Shown piece by piece: positions 24,026-31,370 of a stretch of DNA of 64,000 bases. How positions within the stretch are numbered: position 1 is the stretch's first letter; each line of letters begins with the position of its first letter. Origin of the DNA: Firmicutes bacterium UBA5766 (GTDB lineage: Bacteria; Bacillota; Desulfotomaculia; Desulfotomaculales; Nap2-2B). Location: the NCBI GenBank assembly GCA_002418775.1, contig DIEU01000026.1, positions 1 through 64,000 on the forward strand, written 5' to 3'. The translations under genes and the position numbers were made by a program. Under the pieces are notes generated by a model that saw only the letters and a program-made list of their open reading frames with translations, was not told the origin of the DNA and did no database searches.

Positions 24026-26053
24026 TTATTTTTCCGCCTCCTGCGCGGCCTTTGCTTTTTTGATTACTTCCTCGGCAAGCCTGAGCGGGACTTCTTCATA
24101 GCTGCTGAAAGCGGCGGAAAAAGAACCGCGCCCCTGGGTCATTGATTTCAAATCGATTGCGTAGCGGGACATCTCGGACATCGGCACAAGAGCCTTTACT
24201 TTGGTTTTTTTGTTCTCTGAGGGTTCCATGCCGAGGATGCGGCCCCGTTTTGTATTGAAATCACCAATTATATCACCCATATAGCTTTCCGGCACTATTA
24301 CCTCAACTTCCAAAATTGGTTCTAGTAAAACAGGCTTCGCCTGTGCAGCGCCTTTTTTAAAGGCCATCGAACCGGCAATTTTGAAGGCCATTTCCGAAGA
24401 ATCAACCGGGTGGTAGGAACCGTCGTAGAGGACTGCTTTTACCCCGGTCACCGGGTAACCGGCCAGGATTCCATCCTCCATTGCCTCGCGTACTCCTTTT
24501 TCCACAGCCGGCACATACTGTTTGGGAACGGACCCGCCGAAAAGTTCCTCGTCAAAAACAAAGGGTTCGTTCAACAGCGGCTCCAAGCGCAGCCAAACGT
24601 GTCCGAACTGGCCGTGGCCGCCCGTTTGCTTTTTATGTTTTCCTTCAATCTTGACTTCATTACGGATAGTTTCCCGGTAAGGTATCTTGGGCGAACTCAT
24701 TACCACATCGACGCCGTACTTGCGCTTGAGCCTTTCCATCAGAATATCCAGGTGCATCTCGCCCATTCCGGTCAGCAGACTCTCCTTCGTTTCCACGTTC
24801 TTCTCCACCCTGACGGTCGGGTCCTCTTCCAGCAGCCTGGCCATCGCGCTGCTCAATTTATCTTCGTCTCCCTTGCTCTTCGGGCTTATAGCCACACTCA
24901 GTGTAGGAACTGGGAAGCTTATCCCTTCCAGTTCGACCGGGTTATCCTTATCGCACAGGGTGTCTCCCGTTCCGGTTTCCTGAAGTTTGACCAGCACGGC
25001 GATGTCCCCGGAAGGAACATCTGTTGTTGGAACCGAAGTTTTACCCCTTAAATAAAGCACCTGCCCGACCTTTTCCGCTTTCTCCCTGGTGCTGTTGAAC
25101 TGTACGCTGTCGCTTTTAAGGGCGCCCGTATAAACGCGAATGAAGTTCATTCTGCCTACATAGGGGTCGGCAAGCGTTTTAAAAACCAGCCCCGAGAACG
25201 GCTCTGTGCTTTTATCTTCAGGCGGCGGGCAGTATTTGACCAGAAAGTTCATCAGGTTGATTACAGCGCTGTTCTTAATCGCCGAACCGCAGAGCACAGG
25301 TACCACCTTGTTGGTGGCGACACCTTTTTTAAGCCCCTCCTTCAATTCTTCCGGAGTCAGTTCCTCGCCTTCCAGGTACTTCATCATCAGCTCGTCATCA
25401 GCCTCAACAATGGCCTCGATAAGCATTTCGCGGTACTCGCCGATCGTATCGGCCATTCCGCCGGGTACAGCTATTTCCACAGCCTTTCCGTCATTCCCGT
25501 AAGAGAACGCCTTCTGCTCGATCATATCAACTATCCCGCTGAAATCGGCAGCCTGGCCGATAGGCAGCATTACAGGCGCAAAATGGGTATTGAATTTTTC
25601 TTTTAAATCATCGAGGACTTTAAAGAAATGTGCGTTTTCTCGCTCCATCTTATTTATAAAAACAAGTCTGGGCAGCTCCCGCTTATCGGCGTGCTCCCAG
25701 ATGATCTCCGTCTGAACTTCCACCCCGTCGACCGCAGACACTACAAAAAGGGCACAGTCCACAACCCTTAACACGGCCAGCACTTCTCCTATAAAATCGG
25801 AAAAACCGGGAGAATCCAGGGCATTAATCTTGCAGCCTTCCCACTCGCAGGGAACAAGGCTCGTGTGAATTGTTATCTTGCGGTTTATCTCCTCCGGATG
25901 GTAATCTGCTGTGGTGGTGCCATCGTCCACCCGGCCAAGCCTGTTTACCGCTCCGCTGTTAAACAGCATTGCCTCCACGAGCGATGTTTTTCCGGCGCCG
26001 CCATGGGCGACGACCCCCAGATTGCGAATTTGACTGCTCTTGTAGTTCTTCAA
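24026..26053 (-). CDS. elongation factor G-like GTPase (EF-G paralogue)
   Basis: Translational GTPase of 675 aa with the five-domain layout of EF-G. The P-loop is AHGGAGKTS, different from the AHIDAGKTT of canonical EF-G. G3 is DSPGFSDF. G4 reads NKMER where NKMD is normal, an Asp-to-Glu change in the guanine-specificity motif. Domain IV has GGHGQFGHVWLRLEP. These features fit the divergent EF-G-like group whose members act in ribosome recycling or have unknown roles, rather than the main fusA gene, which normally sits in the str operon. It is preceded on the same strand by surE. Confidence 0.9.
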   Translation of the reverse strand: MKNYKSSQIRNLGVVAHGGAGKTSLVEAMLFNSGAVNRLGRVDDGTTTADYHPEEINRKITIHTSLVPCEWEGCKINALDSPGFSDFIGEVLAVLRVVDCALFVVSAVDGVEVQTEIIWEHADKRELPRLVFINKMERENAHFFKVLDDLKEKFNTHFAPVMLPIGQAADFSGIVDMIEQKAFSYGNDGKAVEIAVPGGMADTIGEYREMLIEAIVEADDELMMKYLEGEELTPEELKEGLKKGVATNKVVPVLCGSAIKNSAVINLMNFLVKYCPPPEDKSTEPFSGLVFKTLADPYVGRMNFIRVYTGALKSDSVQFNSTREKAEKVGQVLYLRGKTSVPTTDVPSGDIAVLVKLQETGTGDTLCDKDNPVELEGISFPVPTLSVAISPKSKGDEDKLSSAMARLLEEDPTVRVEKNVETKESLLTGMGEMHLDILMERLKRKYGVDVVMSSPKIPYRETIRNEVKIEGKHKKQTGGHGQFGHVWLRLEPLLNEPFVFDEELFGGSVPKQYVPAVEKGVREAMEDGILAGYPVTGVKAVLYDGSYHPVDSSEMAFKIAGSMAFKKGAAQAKPVLLEPILEVEVIVPESYMGDIIGDFNTKRGRILGMEPSENKKTKVKALVPMSEMSRYAIDLKSMTQGRGSFSAAFSSYEEVPLRLAEEVIKKAKAAQEAEK

Positions 26054-26080
26054 ATTTTACTACCTCCCGTAAGAATTGTT

Positions 26081-26863
26081 TTAAATAATTGTTTTAAAAT
26101 TCTCTAAGAAGCCGTTGCTGTTCAGGTTGTCGACGCTTGGATAATCCGTCAGGTCAATGTGCAGCGGGGTTATGGAAATATAATTGTTTTTAACCGCGCT
26201 GACATCCGTGCCCTCTTGATTATCTTCCATCTCAAGCAGATCCCCTCCCATCCAGTAATAAACCCTTCCCCGGGGATCTGTCCTTTTATCAAAGATATTG
26301 ATGTACCTCCGGTTTCCAAGGCGGGTTATCTTTACGCCGTTGTGCCGATCGCCGGGGGGCACATTTACATTCAGCAGGAAATTCTGCGAAAAGGCGCCCT
26401 TTTCAAGTATTGTAACTAGTTTACGCGCAAACTCCGCAGCCGTGGAAAAATCACGGTCAGTGAAACTGGTCAGGGAAACGGCAACCGACGGAAAACCGCT
26501 AATTAAACCCTCGACTGCCGCCGAGACTGTTCCCGAATAGAGCACATCCGTGCCCAGATTGGACCCCTGGTTGATTCCCGAAAGAACTACCTCCGGCGGG
26601 TTAGGAAGGAGGTTTTCAACAGCCAGCTTAACGCAGTCGGACGGCGTGCCGTCAACCGACCAGCTGGCTGCAACCCCGAAATCGGATGATAAGGAAACCT
26701 TCCTGACGCGCAGGGGCCGGTGCACCGTAATGCTGTGACCTGTAGCGCTTCTTTCCCGGTCAGGAGCCACAACGTATATCTCGCCGAGGTCTTTTAAGCC
26801 CCTGACAAGGGCGCTCAATCCCCTGGCGTATATTCCATCATCATTAACCACTAGAATTTTCAT
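26081..26863 (-). CDS. surE: 5'/3'-nucleotidase SurE
   Basis: Metal-dependent phosphatase of 260 aa acting on nucleoside monophosphates. The metal site VNDDGI (Asp-8, Asp-9) at the N-terminus, the Ser of RERSATGHSIT and the Asn of SGINQGSNLG are all present. The length is normal. It lies 28 nt upstream of the EF-G-like gene on the same strand. Confidence 0.95.
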   Translation of the reverse strand: MKILVVNDDGIYARGLSALVRGLKDLGEIYVVAPDRERSATGHSITVHRPLRVRKVSLSSDFGVAASWSVDGTPSDCVKLAVENLLPNPPEVVLSGINQGSNLGTDVLYSGTVSAAVEGLISGFPSVAVSLTSFTDRDFSTAAEFARKLVTILEKGAFSQNFLLNVNVPPGDRHNGVKITRLGNRRYINIFDKRTDPRGRVYYWMGGDLLEMEDNQEGTDVSAVKNNYISITPLHIDLTDYPSVDNLNSNGFLENFKTII

Positions 26864-27001
26864 CTCAACCTCCGCAGTCTATCCCGAAAACAATCTTTTG
26901 CATAGGGAGTTTTTCAAAATCGCATTTATGGCATTGACACCCCTTTGTCGATGGATTTTTATCCTTTAAGACGGCGCTGTTTTTGCAGCATGGATGTCTT
27001 C

Positions 27002-27565
27002 TCAGTCATTCTTTTTGATCAGGGCCATTGCCTCGGCCCTGGTTGCCACACTTTTCTGGAAAACGCCGCGTACCGCCGAAGTCACCGTCCTGGAGCCCGG
27101 CTTCCTGACCCCGCGCAGTGTCATACACATGTGCTCGGCCTCAATGACGACCAACACCCCGTACGGATTGAGTTCCGACATGACGGCGTCGGCAATTTGC
27201 GTGGTCAGCCTCTCCTGCAGCTGCGGCCTTCGCGAATATCCCTCCACCACCCTGGCAAGTTTGGAAAGGCCGGTAACCCTCCACTGCCGGGGAATATAGG
27301 CGACGTGGGCAACCCCGAAAAAGGGCAGCAGGTGGTGCTCGCATACGGAGTACATCGGTATGTCCTTGACCAGGACCATTTCCTCATGGTCTTCCAGAAA
27401 TATTTTCTCAAGGTGTTTACTGGGTTCCTCGTTCAGCCCGGAAAAAATTTCTTCATACATTTTGGCTATTCTCTCGGGAGTTCCTATTAAACCCGGTCTG
27501 TCCGGATCTTCGCCGACAGCCTCAAGAATCATCCGGACCGCTTCCTGAATCTTTTTTAAATCCAC
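27002..27565 (-). CDS. folE: GTP cyclohydrolase I
   Basis: Converts GTP to 7,8-dihydroneopterin triphosphate, 187 aa. The zinc site is intact: CEHHLLPFFG (Cys and His) and the Cys of EHMCMTLRGVRKPG. It is the last gene of the queD-queC-DUF366-queE run on this strand, so here it most likely feeds the first step of 7-deazaguanine (preQ0/queuosine) synthesis, and folate as well. GTG start at 27565 behind GGAGA. A hexanucleotide repeat separates it from queE. Confidence 0.95.
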   Translation of the reverse strand: MDLKKIQEAVRMILEAVGEDPDRPGLIGTPERIAKMYEEIFSGLNEEPSKHLEKIFLEDHEEMVLVKDIPMYSVCEHHLLPFFGVAHVAYIPRQWRVTGLSKLARVVEGYSRRPQLQERLTTQIADAVMSELNPYGVLVVIEAEHMCMTLRGVRKPGSRTVTSAVRGVFQKSVATRAEAMALIKKND

Positions 27566-27584
27566 TCTCCAGACCCTTTCATTT

Positions 27585-27614
27585 TCTCTATCTCTATCTC
27601 TATCTCTATCTCTA
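27585..27614. repeat. hexanucleotide tandem repeat (TCTCTA)5
   Basis: Five perfect TCTCTA copies in the queE-folE spacer, ending exactly at the queE stop codon. Because it lies just upstream of folE on the minus strand (TAGAGA units), slippage could change the spacing between the two genes without altering a protein. Confidence 0.95.
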
Positions 27615-28358
27615 TCATAACATATACATTATTTTATGAACCTGTGGAATTACCCTTACATCCGAAAGATGCTCAAGCGCCAGCTCCTGAAGGAAAAGAA
27701 GCCGGTCCGGGCCGGGCTTGACAAACCGGCCGCCCGTAACAGGCTGGATAATCAGGGGCAGGTCGGCTATCCCCGCAACCAGCCGGACAGCCCGAATAAA
27801 TTCTTCATCGCTGGTTTTTCCGCCCACAACTACCTTTATAAAAACTTCTTTTTGAACAGCCGCGGCTAAGAACTTTCTATGATCATCCCACAGGGGAAAC
27901 AGGCCTGAAATACCCGGCAGTTTGATATCCATGGCAATAAAGTCAACCATGTCGATTATACTTTCCAGCTGCTTGGTAAGTGTGCCGTTTGTTTCCAGGT
28001 ACACTCTCAGGCGCGAACCTTTTAATAAAGGGAGGATCACCTTTAAAAATTCACTTTGCAGAAGAGGTTCTCCTCCGGTTAAGACGATTGCATGGTGAAT
28101 TGAAGGTTTTAATCTCTTTACCGCTAGAACCACCTGGTCTACTTTCACAGGATTTTTGTAGAAGATAATATCTTTGCAGTCGAGCGAGTTTTGAACCCGG
28201 CAGTGAGTCGGCCGCATTTCACCGGGGGTGTCGCAGTAAGCGCACTCCAGATTGCACCCGGCAAAACGCAGAAAAGTCTGCCTGCATCCTACAAGGGGTC
28301 CCTCCCCCTGGACAGACGAGAATATTTCTATCATAGAAGTTTCCAACTTACCCGCCAC
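27615..28358 (-). CDS. queE: 7-carboxy-7-deazaguanine synthase
   Basis: Radical SAM enzyme of 247 aa that contracts 6-carboxytetrahydropterin to 7-carboxy-7-deazaguanine. The cluster motif is CNLECAYC (CxxxCxxC), preceded by FSSVQGEGPLVGCRQTFLRF, a QueE hallmark. GGEPL for SAM binding is at about residues 94-98. It overlaps the DUF366 gene by 11 nt. The GTG start at 28358 gives the length listed; ATG 28334 (MIEIF) is an alternative. Confidence 0.94.
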   Translation of the reverse strand: MAGKLETSMIEIFSSVQGEGPLVGCRQTFLRFAGCNLECAYCDTPGEMRPTHCRVQNSLDCKDIIFYKNPVKVDQVVLAVKRLKPSIHHAIVLTGGEPLLQSEFLKVILPLLKGSRLRVYLETNGTLTKQLESIIDMVDFIAMDIKLPGISGLFPLWDDHRKFLAAAVQKEVFIKVVVGGKTSDEEFIRAVRLVAGIADLPLIIQPVTGGRFVKPGPDRLLFLQELALEHLSDVRVIPQVHKIMYML

Positions 28359-28917
28359 CTCTAACCTTGCAACGCGCTAAAAAGATATCTTCGATCTCGC
28401 TAGCGTAAGACCGGCATATTTCTTCAGCAAGCGGGAGAATCCGGTTTTCCGCCAACCCCGCCTCCAGCAGACAGGAGGCTTTTACAGGAACATTTTCCCT
28501 GCTTATGTTCAGCCCGGCGTGAATCATCGTCGAAACAGGTGTAACTGTAGCAATCGAAATTGATAATTTGCCGTCATCTATATAAAGGTCATCTCCCAGG
28601 CGCAAGGTCCTGATACCATGAAATTCAAGAATTTCCTTGATAATATTGATTAGCAGTCTCTGCCTTAAGACACCTTTTTCAAGATCATGATCAAAGTGTT
28701 CAACTATAAAGTGCAGCATATCGGGACTGTAAATGGCGGATTGACTTAATACATCCTCCAGATCAATCATATCTTCAAAGTCAATATCACAGGGGCCGCG
28801 AAAACCGACTATGCTATCGCCTTTAACGCCCCACGTCCTGTATGCCCAAAGCGAGGACAGCTGTTTGCCGTTATACGGAACTATTTCCGAAACAATCAGG
28901 CTCTGCAGAAAAACCAT
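28348..28917 (-). CDS. DUF366 family protein
   Basis: A 189-aa protein matching DUF366, a family of unknown function found beside queuosine genes in Firmicutes and archaea. It has no obvious catalytic motif; features are WAYRTWGVKGDSIVGFRGPC near the N-terminus and conserved His/Asp residues in DMLHFIVEHFDHD. It sits inside the preQ0 operon, overlapping both queC (47 nt) and queE (11 nt), so a role linked to 7-deazaguanine metabolism is a reasonable inference. ATG 28917 has GGAGG upstream. Confidence 0.85.
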   Translation of the reverse strand: MVFLQSLIVSEIVPYNGKQLSSLWAYRTWGVKGDSIVGFRGPCDIDFEDMIDLEDVLSQSAIYSPDMLHFIVEHFDHDLEKGVLRQRLLINIIKEILEFHGIRTLRLGDDLYIDDGKLSISIATVTPVSTMIHAGLNISRENVPVKASCLLEAGLAENRILPLAEEICRSYASEIEDIFLARCKVRGGG

Positions 28918-29572
28918 CAATCCCCGCCTCCTTCATCGCCCTGAAAAAACGCCGGCAGCTTTCGCAGGTCCCGCACATTTCACTGCCCCCGTGGTAACAG
29001 CTCCAGATCAACCGCCAGGGCACATTTAGTTTTTTCCCCAGTTGGACAATTTCTACCTTGTCCAAACGCTGCGTGTAGCTTACTACCCTGACGTGGTTTC
29101 TAGTTGAAAAAGCAAGCGCTTCGTTGGCAGCCTTGACGAAAGCCGGGCTGTTATCGGGAAAAGTCCGGGCTTCTTCCCGGTTAAATCCGGTCACAATCAA
29201 CCCGCAGTCCAGCGCCTCGGCAAAAGAAGCCGCTATGTTGATAAACACCCCGTTGCGGTTTGGCACCCATACCGCCGCTGCTCTGTCAAGAGCGGCCTGC
29301 AGATCGTCAAGTAAGCCGGCTGAAGGATTGGGCACCTCCTTCGAAGTATTGACCAAAGCCGAAAAAGTAATCTTTCTTAAAAACGGAAGATCAACAACCA
29401 TATGATTGAGATCATAATATTCCGCAATAGCTGACGCCGAATTGATTTCCCTGGCCGCTGAACGCTGGCCGTAATCCATGGTCAGGCAAAGCTCCACTTC
29501 GCTTTCACGCAGGGCATGAGCTAAAGAAACGGTCGAATCAAGGCCTCCTGAAAGAAGTACAACGCTTCTCAT
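28871..29572 (-). CDS. queC: 7-cyano-7-deazaguanine synthase
   Basis: ATP-dependent enzyme of 233 aa that turns 7-carboxy-7-deazaguanine and ammonia into preQ0. The PP-loop SGGLDST is at residues 8-14, and the zinc-binding cysteines are in CGTCESC near residue 200. It directly follows queD with no gap and overlaps the DUF366 gene, showing a tightly packed operon. Confidence 0.95.
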   Translation of the reverse strand: MRSVVLLSGGLDSTVSLAHALRESEVELCLTMDYGQRSAAREINSASAIAEYYDLNHMVVDLPFLRKITFSALVNTSKEVPNPSAGLLDDLQAALDRAAAVWVPNRNGVFINIAASFAEALDCGLIVTGFNREEARTFPDNSPAFVKAANEALAFSTRNHVRVVSYTQRLDKVEIVQLGKKLNVPWRLIWSCYHGGSEMCGTCESCRRFFRAMKEAGIDGFSAEPDCFGNSSV

Positions 29573-29956
29573 CTAGCTTCCCTCGCTGTAGAAGGCGCAT
29601 GTGTCGGAAGATTCCCAGACCCGGACACCGGATAGTTTTAAACCGGTTTTAAAAGCCTCTCTTAAACAGTTAAAGATATATCTGGCTAAATTCTCAGCAG
29701 TGGGGTTGGTTTCCTTCCCCTGCCGGCTGAAAAATTCCAGTTCGTTTAAATACTGGTGATCGAGGCCGTCAATTACTTCCCCGGCAAGTCTTTTTACTTC
29801 CTTAAAATCGATCAGCATTCCGTTTTCATCCAGTTCAGCCCCGGAAACGGAAACTTCCACTACCCAGGAATGGCCGTGCAAACGGGAACATCTGTCAGGA
29901 TAGTCCAACAGCCTGTGCGCAGCGGCAAACTGCTTCTTAACTGCAACTTCGTACAT
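29573..29956 (-). CDS. queD: 6-carboxytetrahydropterin synthase
   Basis: QueD/PTPS-family enzyme of 127 aa acting on dihydroneopterin triphosphate. Zinc-binding histidines are seen in AAHRLL and LHGHSW, and the catalytic Cys is in the segment DRCSRLHGH. ATG 29956 follows AGGAGAGG with 6-nt spacing. First gene of the preQ0 operon. No preQ1 riboswitch could be recognised in the 110-nt leader. Confidence 0.93.
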   Translation of the reverse strand: MYEVAVKKQFAAAHRLLDYPDRCSRLHGHSWVVEVSVSGAELDENGMLIDFKEVKRLAGEVIDGLDHQYLNELEFFSRQGKETNPTAENLARYIFNCLREAFKTGLKLSGVRVWESSDTCAFYSEGS

Positions 29957-30003
29957 CAAAGACCTCTCCTAAAATATCCATCCACTTATAAACCATACTA
30001 TTT

Positions 30004-30032
30004 AAAATATCATGATGCCCATAAGCGATCAA
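30004..30032 (-). promoter_or_regulatory. possible promoter of the queD operon
   Basis: Minus strand TTGATC, 17-nt spacer, TATTTT, about 50 nt upstream of queD. Moderate match only. Confidence 0.45.
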
Positions 30033-30053
30033 TAGATACATTGTCTAATTAAG

Positions 30054-30103
30054 GGACAAAAAAATAAAATAGTGGGAAAGGTGAAAAAATCCTCCTCCCA
30101 CTA
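30054..30103 (-). terminator. terminator of the NifU-like gene
   Basis: TAGTGGG/CCCACTA stem with a partly paired interior (AAGG/CCT) and, on the minus strand, ATTTTATTTTTTTG. It lies 68 nt downstream of the NifU-like stop codon. Confidence 0.75.
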
Positions 30104-30170
30104 CTTGTGTTTCTAGAATACTTGTACACCATGTTGGTCTGGATGCCTTTTAAAACACCTTTTATGACAG

Positions 30171-30401
30171 CTATACCTGGACTACTTCCTTTACTTCCGG
30201 AACAAGCTGCTTGAGCGACCGCTCAATTCCCATTTTAAGGGTATAAGTGGCGCCCGCTCAGCCGCCGCAGGCACCTTTTAAGGCAACCTTGACAACGCCG
30301 TCGTCAGTAACTTCAACAAGCTCGACATCTCCGCCATCCATCTGCAGCATCGGGCGTATTTTGTCGATGACTTCACTTACTTTTTCGTAAATGTTAAGCA
30401 C
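30171..30401 (-). CDS. NifU-like Fe-S scaffold, putative selenoprotein (CxxU)
   Basis: A 76-residue NifU C-terminal-type domain (GTG start at 30401) that would carry an Fe-S cluster. It reads LNIYEKVSEVIDKIRPML, then QMDGGDVELVEV, then LKGACGG, followed by in-frame TGA (30258-30260), and continues AGATYTLKMGIERSLKQL to TAG. In the family this point is the second Cys of the invariant CxxC (GACGGC). Read as selenocysteine it gives CxxU at residues 45-48. The frame is otherwise perfect, with its own terminator. Downstream of TGA lies a hairpin GAGCG-GU-CGCUC with GGUC at its tip, though 37 nt away is at the far limit for a bacterial SECIS. A nonsense mutation is the alternative. The gene is missed by ordinary ORF calling. 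Confidence 0.8.
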
Positions 30402-30527
30402 CTGCCTCTTGTTTAAAATTAACCATGGCTGTTATTTATTATTTTAAACTTAATCGTGCCTAACATGCAATAAGAAATATATAAATTATTTATTATTAGC
30501 GAGAAAATAATAAATTTTTATTGTAGC

Positions 30528-31157
30528 TTAAAGACTGCCCGCAAAAAATTCCCCGATTTTGGCGGCCATGTCCCTTTCCTGGCCGGACCAGAAATGATCA
30601 ATATCAGGATAAAGCACAATTTCCTTCGGTTCCGGCAGTTTTTCCACCTGCTGCTGAAGGCTTTCCGTGTTTATAAAACCGTCCCGGACGCCGCAGAGGA
30701 ATATTTTCGGCTTTGTGTATCCATCAAGCAGGTCTGCAGGTTTGATAAAGGGAGATATTCCGGCAACCACCCTTATTTTTTGCTCTTTTGCCGCCACCTT
30801 TAAAGCCACCATGCTGCCGAACGAATAGCCGCAGATTCCGATCCGATCGGGGTTAATCTCTTTTTTGCTTAACACAAACGAAACTGCTGCCTGAGCATCG
30901 TCGCATTCACCGGCTCCATTGTCAAATTCCCCCTCACTGCTCCCCACACCACGGAAGTTGAACTTGAAAGAGGCCAAACCCTTCCCGGCCAGCGCCGTAC
31001 AAACGGCGGAAACAACATTGTTCCACATGTCGCCTCCCATCTGAGGATGAGGGTGGCAAACAATAACAACGCCGAAAGGACCTTCCCCTTCGGGAAGCCT
31101 CAAAACCCCTTCCAAAGTAAGTTCACCGCATTGAAACTCAACTCTCTCCTGCCGCAT
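30528..31157 (-). CDS. alpha/beta hydrolase
   Basis: Serine hydrolase of 209 aa resembling the YsfF/BAAT-like small hydrolases. The oxyanion region is CHPHPQMGGDMWN, the nucleophile elbow GYSFGS has the catalytic Ser, a later Asp is in CGVRDGF and the catalytic His is in DIDHFW. The start is ATG 31157 with GGGAGGG 7-8 nt upstream; a longer frame to 31259 lacks a ribosome binding site. It stands alone between the NifU-like gene and the BREX operon. Substrate unknown. Confidence 0.88.
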   Translation of the reverse strand: MRQERVEFQCGELTLEGVLRLPEGEGPFGVVIVCHPHPQMGGDMWNNVVSAVCTALAGKGLASFKFNFRGVGSSEGEFDNGAGECDDAQAAVSFVLSKKEINPDRIGICGYSFGSMVALKVAAKEQKIRVVAGISPFIKPADLLDGYTKPKIFLCGVRDGFINTESLQQQVEKLPEPKEIVLYPDIDHFWSGQERDMAAKIGEFFAGSL

Positions 31158-31370
31158 TGTTTTCCCTCCCTGAAAAATGTTAAGTGAATAGGGCGTTATC
31201 AATACTCTCTCTGTGTTCCAAGAGCGATAGCCTACAATAATCCTACAATAAAGAAACAAGAAATCAAAGAGAGTTGCTGTTCACAATTGGTTAAGTTTGT
31301 ATCTAAGTTTCTCTCAAATCCCTTTAACTTTAGGCCTTGCATTTTTATATAAGAAATATCTTTCTTGAGC

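Noticed and set aside
29957..30070. preQ1 riboswitch upstream of queD
   Set aside because: No preQ1-type hairpin followed by an A-rich tail was found in the leader.
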